Below the pieces are notes generated by a model that worked only from the letters and a program-made list of their open reading frames with translations, was not told where the DNA came from and made no database searches. A program made the position numbers and the translations under genes. A stretch of DNA of 11,807 nt from Gemmatimonadota bacterium (GTDB lineage: Bacteria; 4572-55; J002): NCBI GenBank assembly GCA_003697105.1, contig RFFQ01000058.1, positions 1-11,807 on the forward strand, written 5' to 3'. This document shows, one piece after another, positions 7,466-11,807 of the stretch (within the stretch, counting starts at the first letter, position 1; every line of letters starts with the position of its first letter).

Positions 7466-7909
7466 CTAGGTTGTTAATGATAACGTTTCCGGCATTTGCG
7501 CGTGATGCGGGTGATCCGCACCAGCGTAAATTTTCAGTTTTTTGACCATTCGACGACCCAAACGATTATGCGGTAACATCCCCCAGACCGCCCGACGAAC
7601 GACTTCCGTGGGCTTGCGGTCCATAAGATGACGGGCGACTTCTTTGCGCAAACCACCCGGATAACCGCTGTAACGGGTATAAACCTTTTGGTCTAATTTC
7701 CGCCCAGTCAAAACGACTTTATCGGCATTAATCACAATTACAAAATCCCCCACATCCATGTGAGGAGAATAGGTCGGTTTGTGCTTTCCGCGCAAGATAC
7801 GAGCGACTTCAGTTGCCAAACGACCCAGCACCATACCTTCCGCATCCACCACATACCACTTCTTGTTCTCAACATCTTTCAGACTACCTGTAACGGTAAA
7901 GCCAGCCAT
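7466..7909 (-). CDS. rplM: Large ribosomal subunit protein uL13
   Basis: This 50S protein is identified by [50 protein letters not shown]-type sequence (quoted here only as its key stretches WYVVDA, LGRLAT and GDFVIVINA). The later parts [27 protein letters not shown] and [15 protein letters not shown] also match the family. Two ATG codons are adjacent (7912 and 7909). AAGGAG leaves 3 bases to the first and 6 to the second, so the second is preferred, giving 147 residues. It is the first gene of the ribosomal operon, with a promoter about 90 bases upstream. Confidence 0.97.
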   Translation of the reverse strand: MAGFTVTGSLKDVENKKWYVVDAEGMVLGRLATEVARILRGKHKPTYSPHMDVGDFVIVINADKVVLTGRKLDQKVYTRYSGYPGGLRKEVARHLMDRKPTEVVRRAVWGMLPHNRLGRRMVKKLKIYAGADHPHHAQMPETLSLTT

Positions 7910-7915
7910 CATAAA

Positions 7916-7921
7916 CTCCTT
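7916..7921 (-). promoter_or_regulatory. Ribosome binding site deciding the rplM start
   Basis: AAGGAG on the minus strand lies 3 bases before the ATG at 7912 and 6 bases before the ATG at 7909. The second spacing is the better one. Confidence 0.65.
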
Positions 7922-7953
7922 GCACTAAAAACGATACATCAGATTCCAATATA

Positions 7954-7974
7954 CAAAATTAAGCCTAAATTTTG
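7954..7974 (-). promoter_or_regulatory. Hairpin in the rplM leader
   Basis: CAAAATT and AATTTTG form a perfect 7-bp A/T-rich stem around a 7-base loop (7961-7967) in the predicted 5' untranslated region of the operon. Ribosomal protein leaders upstream of rplM exist in other bacteria (for example the L13 leader of Bacillus), so a regulatory role is possible. The stem is A/T-rich and could also be chance. Confidence 0.3.
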
Positions 7975-7999
7975 GATGCTTTGACAGAATTGAAGGCTG

Positions 8000-8028
8000 A
8001 TATTAACGAATTCAATACCCGTTGTCAA
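8000..8028 (-). promoter_or_regulatory. Sigma70-type promoter of the rplM-gcvPB operon
   Basis: A perfect -35 box TTGACA (8028-8023) is followed by an exact 17-base spacer and the -10 box TAATAT (8005-8000), matching TATAAT at 4 of 6 positions. Transcription would start near 7993 and give an 84-base leader before rplM. The site lies between the coaE terminator and the first ribosomal gene, where the operon promoter is expected. Confidence 0.75.
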
Positions 8029-8039
8029 TGAGTTTTTTG

Positions 8040-8077
8040 AAAAAAATTACCTCAAGTTCTGAGAAAACCGTGAGGTA
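8040..8077 (-). terminator. Intrinsic terminator after coaE
   Basis: On the minus strand TACCTCA (8077-8071) pairs with TGAGGTA (8054-8048). The loop contains an inner complementarity (GTTT with GAAC). After one A the 3' arm runs into seven T residues (8046-8040). It separates coaE from the ribosomal promoter, whose -35 box begins 12 bases further on. Confidence 0.85.
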
Positions 8078-8101
8078 CTTCCGCCCCCAAGCTCACAATC
8101 A

Positions 8102-8719
8102 TTATAAACGGCGCCAAAAATAATCAACTTGCTGCTGGGTAAGCTCTAAACCATTTGAATTATCAATCACATCATCGGCAAGGTCTGCTTTCACAGATAA
8201 TGGAAGTTGAGCCGAGATGCGTTGTAATGCCGCTGGCTGTGATAACTGGTCTCGCGCCATCAACCGGTTTAAGCGGACTTCATCCGTCGTATAAACCACA
8301 ACAATACGGTCAAAGAATTGCCTAGAGTGCCACTCAAAAATCAACGCGGCATCCACTACAACGACGGGTGTCTGGCTCCCACACGCCCGCCAACGCGCTA
8401 TCTGAATTTGGTTGCACAATTCTGCCCGGAGAGCTGGCCGGATCAATTGGTCAAGTTTTCGCTTTAATGCCGGATCGGCAAAAACCAATTGCCCTAAATA
8501 AGAACGATCTAACCTATTATCCGCGGTCAAAATGCGTGCTCCAAACGCCTGTACCAATTGATCCAGCACAACAGAACCCGGTTCAACCACTTGCCGGGCA
8601 ATCACATCCCCATGAATCACCTGTGCCCCTTTAGCAGCCAGCAACTGGGCAACCGTCGTTTGCCCGCTCGCAATACCGCCCGTTAAGCCGATCATCTTTA
8701 TTCGAGAAAGTGCGTTCAT
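8102..8719 (-). CDS. coaE: Dephospho-CoA kinase with atypical P-loop
   Basis: The family phosphorylates the 3'-hydroxyl of dephospho-CoA, the last step of coenzyme A synthesis, in the cytoplasm. The 205-residue product has the whole CoaE layout. The P-loop is at 11-22, an HGDVIARQVVEPG segment holds the conserved Asp38, and DAALIFEW (123-130) lies in the substrate region. FFDRIVVVYTTDEVRLNRLMARD is the lid/adenine part, with a C-terminal ADDVIDNS. The P-loop reads GLTGGIASGQTT: Gln20 (codon CAA) stands where Lys is expected. The ATG at 8719 has GGAGGT just upstream. The longer reading from 8761 would translate the terminator hairpin of the preceding gene and is unlikely. No separate promoter is visible, so transcription may depend on readthrough. 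Confidence 0.92.
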   Translation of the reverse strand: MNALSRIKMIGLTGGIASGQTTVAQLLAAKGAQVIHGDVIARQVVEPGSVVLDQLVQAFGARILTADNRLDRSYLGQLVFADPALKRKLDQLIRPALRAELCNQIQIARWRACGSQTPVVVVDAALIFEWHSRQFFDRIVVVYTTDEVRLNRLMARDQLSQPAALQRISAQLPLSVKADLADDVIDNSNGLELTQQQVDYFWRRL

Positions 8720-8722
8720 TCT

Positions 8723-8728
8723 ACCTCC
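8723..8728 (-). promoter_or_regulatory. Ribosome binding site deciding the coaE start
   Basis: GGAGGT on the minus strand lies 3 bases before the ATG at 8719. It sits only 3 bases beyond the end of the preceding terminator hairpin, so the ATG at 8761, which lies inside that hairpin, is rejected. Confidence 0.7.
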
Positions 8729-8730
8729 AG

Positions 8731-8769
8731 AAAAATGGAGTGCGGAGAACCATTCCGGCACTCCATTTT
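8731..8769 (-). terminator. Intrinsic terminator after the large secreted protein gene
   Basis: A perfect 12-bp stem AAAATGGAGTGC / GCACTCCATTTT (8732-8743 with 8758-8769) encloses a 14-base loop with an extra GGA/TCC pairing. On the minus strand the 3' arm ends in a run of five T. It lies 23 bases after the stop of the large gene and 3 bases before the coaE ribosome site. The stem is nearly symmetric, but no plus-strand gene enters from the left. Confidence 0.88.
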
Positions 8770-8792
8770 CACCAACCGGACTCCAAAACAGG

Positions 8793-11700
8793 TCATCGCA
8801 ATAAGATCATCCGCCGGACAAATTGCTGTTGCTCGGTCTCCAAACGATACAAATAAATGCCGCTGGAAACCTTATGCCCGGTGCGATCATCCCCTTGCCA
8901 CTGTACTGAATACGAACCCGCATCAACAATGCCCGACATTAACGTTTGCACTAATTGACCGGACATATCGTACACCGCAAGGGTGACGTTCATCGATTGC
9001 GGTACCTCAAACCGGATGGTCGTCCGGGGATTAAACGGATTTGGATATGCCGGATAGAGCGCCACATGTTGAGGCAGTGCCACTTCCGGGATCACGGTTA
9101 CCGGTTGCTCGTTGATCTGTCCGGAAATAAGTTGCAAACTGGAAAGGTTTACGGATTCACTCAGATTTAAAAGTGCCCCATCCTGAAGCGGAGTAATACC
9201 AAAAGCACCCACAAACCACAGTACCGGACCCCGCCGGTGGGTTACCAATTGCCAATCTGCCGGAACGGTTTCCGCCAAGTCCACCTGAAGGTCATCTTCG
9301 CCGGCAATCAGAAACTGAAATGCAATCACATTCTCAACCGGGTCAACCTGTTGTAACTGGTGATTTGAAAATTTAATTCTGACATTCTGATTCTGAACCC
9401 CGAATTCGTTATTTTTCATTCTGAATGTGGGCGACCAATTGCCCGTAACTTCACCCATGAGTACCGCACTAAAATTTTGACCCGGCATATCCATTTGTAG
9501 CGGTTCATAATGATAACGTTCAGGAGTGAACATCCACTCTCCGGCGACAGAACTTTGCTCGATGCCTGCCGCAAATTGGGCAATACGAGCCGCATCAAAC
9601 GGATTTATACTGCCATTCTGAGTCACATCCGCCGCCAATATCTGGCACTCATTGAAGTCATACGAGCCGGCGGAATATTGCGCAACCCGTGCGGCATCAA
9701 AAGTGCTGATGCCGCTATTATCCCCTGTTTTAGAGGCACTCAAGGTCACAACTCCAGCGGGAGACGTCAAGCTGTACAACCCCTCTTCGCCGGTGGTGGT
9801 ATTCAAACCATTACTCAGTTGCAACAACACATCCGGTACGGCATCCGTGCCGTCACATGCCTGCCAGTATTGTACCTGCCCGGAAATAGTGAACACATCC
9901 CCGCCCGCACCAACGGTCACCCGACCGCTAATCGGCTGGCAGATGGGGTCTCGCTCGTTAAAAAACGCATCCACAAACCTTAAATCCGTCACTTGACCTT
10001 CACTACCGGTGACCGTTGCCCGTAGATAAATCAGCGTGCCATTTTCCGGCAATGGATTGGCACTAAAGCCATTGAGGATCACCCGTCCGGGGGTATGGGG
10101 ATTGATGTGGATCGTCCATCCCGCATCCGTCAAGCTATTATGGGTATCATAATCAAGGATGTGAATCACCGCGGGATCAAATACAATTTCCATCTGAAAC
10201 GCCAGAATATCCATACCAGCAACATCATCACATGGTAGTAAGATCGGGATCAGCAGGTTTGCACCCGGCTCTGCCTGTAATTCCGGCAAGCGTACATCTA
10301 CCCCAAACGGTAAACACGACCCATCATAAACCTCTGAGATTGTCAAATATTGGTTCACCGCGACATTTTGTAGATATTGCGTCACGCCGCTGGACCAATC
10401 CACCCGGATGGAATCAATTACCGTTGCGCTGCCGACGCCAAAAAGTGCTCGCCGGTCACTTTGGGCACTATAACCCCCACCGGATTGAGCTGAGATTTCT
10501 TGCATCTGCCATGTGCCACCCGCTTTAATCCATACTTTGGAACCGATGGCAGGGTGATTGGAGATAGTGCCGGTAAGTTCCGCACCAAACCAATTGTGAC
10601 CAAAGCCCCCATTATGATACAAAAAGTTATTACCATCATTGGCAACCACAAGGTCGGGGTCTCCGTCGTTATCCACATCTGCCCATGCATTTGCCAACGA
10701 TGCGCCTTGATCCTTATCCACGCGGCTCTCTTCAAATGCCGAAAACGTCAAATTACCGTTATTGAGGTAGAGCGTGTTGTTTTGCTCGCCCACAAATCCA
10801 CCATGCGAAACAAACACATCCGGTAACCCATCCTGATTGGCATCCATCCAACTGGCACCGTAACCATAACCGGGGTCATCAATGAGATCGCCAAAGGTTA
10901 CTCGCGAAAACCCCCCTTGCCCATTGTTGCGAAACAGGAAATTATCCATTTCCAGATTGGTTACAAACAGGTCCAGATCATGATCTCGATCAAAATCACA
11001 CCAACTACCACTGAGAGAAAACCCGTCCTCGGAAACCACATTACCGTGGCGGCGAGCTGTAAATGTACCATCCCCATTATTAATATAGAGTGAATTATTC
11101 CCACTGTTGGCCACAAACAAGTCTGGGTCACGATCCCCATCGATATCCCCCCAGCTACACGCGTTGGAATAGGTAAAATCCTGCTCGATTACGGAATCCG
11201 TGACGCGCTGAAACGTCCCACCGTAATTACGGTAGAGGAAATTATGCCCATAATTAACAATGACCAGATCAAGCCAACCATCGCCGTTGTAGTCACTCCA
11301 CGCCGCCGCAAGGGATGTTCCCCCATCGGTGGCAATCGGGCTATCCAACACCCGCGTAAAATTGCCATCCCCCTCATTATGATACAGAACATTATGTCCA
11401 TCATTGGCTACGACGACATCCGGCAAACCGTCATTATCGTAATCCCCCCAACTTGCACCGTAGGAGTTCCCCCCATCATTGACAAGGTCACCACTTGTCA
11501 CCGGTGTAAAGGTACCATCACCATTATTGTGATAAAGTCGATTATTGGCACCGTGTTGGTTGGTGAAAAAGAGGTCGGTGAACCCATCGTCATCATAATC
11601 AACCCAACAAACACCGGTGGAGGTTTCCGCCAGTTGCTCCAAGCCGTGCCAGCGGATGAAATACGCATCGGGTTCGATCACCCGTAACCGTTGATTCACC

Positions 11701-11807
11701 CGAACAGAGGGGATCACATCCACCGCACCATTCAGCCACTGCACCCGTACGGAATCTATGAGGTCAGTCATGCCGAGACCAAATTCCGCAATTAAATGGT
11801 TCTGCCC
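8793..11807 (-). CDS. Secreted FG-GAP/VCBS, ASPIC/UnbV, cohesin/dockerin-like protein (5' partial)
   Basis: The reading frame is open through the right edge, so the N-terminus and signal peptide are missing; 1004 codons are visible. Counted from the edge, the order is as follows. An ASPIC/UnbV domain end lies at 1-46 (GQNHLIAEFGLG, then DSVRVQW). Seven FG-GAP/VCBS repeats span about 68-404, with WxDxDxDG calcium-type loops. A second ASPIC/UnbV domain is at about 405-492 (ALFGVGSATVIDSIRVDW). A cohesin-like beta domain follows at about 498-632. Next is a small carboxypeptidase-regulatory-like domain (ISGQVQYW), then a dockerin-like pair with two FDAAR(V/I)AQ repeats at about 702-745, and another cohesin-like region. 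A FlgD/T9SS-type sorting domain closes the protein (YPNPFNPRTTIRF to the basic end VRRMILLR). It is probably a cell-surface or exported adhesive or ligand-binding protein; no enzymatic domain is seen. The exact role is unknown. Confidence 0.9.
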   Translation of the reverse strand, partial: GQNHLIAEFGLGMTDLIDSVRVQWLNGAVDVIPSVRVNQRLRVIEPDAYFIRWHGLEQLAETSTGVCWVDYDDDGFTDLFFTNQHGANNRLYHNNGDGTFTPVTSGDLVNDGGNSYGASWGDYDNDGLPDVVVANDGHNVLYHNEGDGNFTRVLDSPIATDGGTSLAAAWSDYNGDGWLDLVIVNYGHNFLYRNYGGTFQRVTDSVIEQDFTYSNACSWGDIDGDRDPDLFVANSGNNSLYINNGDGTFTARRHGNVVSEDGFSLSGSWCDFDRDHDLDLFVTNLEMDNFLFRNNGQGGFSRVTFGDLIDDPGYGYGASWMDANQDGLPDVFVSHGGFVGEQNNTLYLNNGNLTFSAFEESRVDKDQGASLANAWADVDNDGDPDLVVANDGNNFLYHNGGFGHNWFGAELTGTISNHPAIGSKVWIKAGGTWQMQEISAQSGGGYSAQSDRRALFGVGSATVIDSIRVDWSSGVTQYLQNVAVNQYLTISEVYDGSCLPFGVDVRLPELQAEPGANLLIPILLPCDDVAGMDILAFQMEIVFDPAVIHILDYDTHNSLTDAGWTIHINPHTPGRVILNGFSANPLPENGTLIYLRATVTGSEGQVTDLRFVDAFFNERDPICQPISGRVTVGAGGDVFTISGQVQYWQACDGTDAVPDVLLQLSNGLNTTTGEEGLYSLTSPAGVVTLSASKTGDNSGISTFDAARVAQYSAGSYDFNECQILAADVTQNGSINPFDAARIAQFAAGIEQSSVAGEWMFTPERYHYEPLQMDMPGQNFSAVLMGEVTGNWSPTFRMKNNEFGVQNQNVRIKFSNHQLQQVDPVENVIAFQFLIAGEDDLQVDLAETVPADWQLVTHRRGPVLWFVGAFGITPLQDGALLNLSESVNLSSLQLISGQINEQPVTVIPEVALPQHVALYPAYPNPFNPRTTIRFEVPQSMNVTLAVYDMSGQLVQTLMSGIVDAGSYSVQWQGDDRTGHKVSSGIYLYRLETEQQQFVRRMILLR
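9432..9710 (-). other. Dockerin-like EF-hand module region within the large secreted protein
   Basis: The encoded segment contains two similar halves, GISTFDAARVAQYSAG and GSINPFDAARIAQFAAGI, joined by ILAADVTQNG with a DVTQNG calcium-type loop. It ends in VLMGEVTGNWSP. This duplicated pattern matches dockerin type I modules as they occur next to cohesin-like domains in secreted proteins of FCB-related bacteria. Pairing with a cohesin is inferred, not shown. Confidence 0.6.
10596..11606 (-). repeat. Seven FG-GAP/VCBS repeats forming a predicted beta-propeller
   Basis: Seven units with a period of about 50 residues each begin with W-x-D and an Asp-rich loop, continue with a hydrophobic strand (DLVVANDG type), and end with LYxNNGDGTF or a variant. 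The loops are DYDDDG, DYDNDG, DYNGDG, DIDGDR, DFDRDH, DANQDG and DVDNDG. Units 4 and 5 lack the usual Gly, and unit 7 leads straight into the ASPIC/UnbV domain instead of ending in Phe. Seven units are enough to close one propeller of integrin type. Confidence 0.85.

Noticed and set aside
8720-8761. Longer start of coaE at ATG 8761
   Set aside because: The extra codons lie in the terminator hairpin of the upstream gene, and a good GGAGGT precedes the ATG at 8719.
9510-9996. Plus-strand open frames opposite the large secreted protein gene
   Set aside because: They are shadows of a well-supported multidomain protein and resemble no family.
10596-11606. Periodic similarity suggesting a CRISPR or DNA tandem repeat
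   Set aside because: The periodicity of about 150 bases is imperfect and is explained by protein-level VCBS repeats; there are no identical short repeats with unique spacers.

Overview
The window looks like chromosomal core DNA from a Gram-negative bacterium of the wider FCB assemblage, probably one of its poorly cultured lineages (Marinimicrobia, KSB1, Zixibacteria or Latescibacteria type). This is inferred from the large secreted protein at the right end. It combines ASPIC/UnbV domains, FG-GAP/VCBS propeller repeats, cohesin-like and dockerin-like modules and a C-terminal sorting domain of type IX secretion (T9SS) style. The DAALIFEW motif in the CoaE protein fits the same assignment. No phylum can be fixed without a database search. 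I see no tRNA, rRNA, CRISPR array, intact insertion sequence or phage gene.

Left part, plus strand (1-3017). After a short open frame that may be the end of an upstream gene, and a hairpin-rich leader with a terminator-like element, three tightly packed genes encode a BtuF/BtuD/BtuC-type ABC importer. They are a periplasmic binding protein, an ATPase and a FecCD-family permease, overlapping by 8 and 23 bases and so probably translationally coupled. The substrate is probably cobalamin or a related corrinoid, but iron-siderophore or heme cannot be excluded. No cobalamin riboswitch is visible upstream.

Middle, minus strand (8028 down to 3083). A strong sigma70-type promoter (TTGACA, 17-base spacer, TAATAT) drives rplM-rpsI-rpsB-tsf-rpsR-rplI-gcvPB. 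The operon ends in a strong bidirectional terminator at 3024-3056, which it shares with the convergent importer operon. This order joins two usually separate ribosomal clusters (rpsB-tsf and rpsR-rplI) and adds subunit 2 of the P-protein of the glycine cleavage system at the end. The partner gene gcvPA is not in the window.

Right part, minus strand (11807 down to 8102). A long secreted multidomain protein gene, cut by the right edge, ends in an intrinsic terminator. Immediately after it comes coaE (dephospho-CoA kinase), whose P-loop carries Gln in place of the usual Lys. coaE has its own terminator just before the ribosomal promoter.

Three annotated starts depend on Shine-Dalgarno spacing: rpsI (GTG at 7444), rplM (ATG at 7909) and coaE (ATG at 8719). 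The btuF start (391) is chosen from its signal peptide. I found no convincing new defence or mobile system. The points most worth checking are the CoaE P-loop substitution, the overlapping alternative hairpins ahead of the importer operon, the unusual ribosomal/gcvPB operon and the architecture of the large secreted protein.
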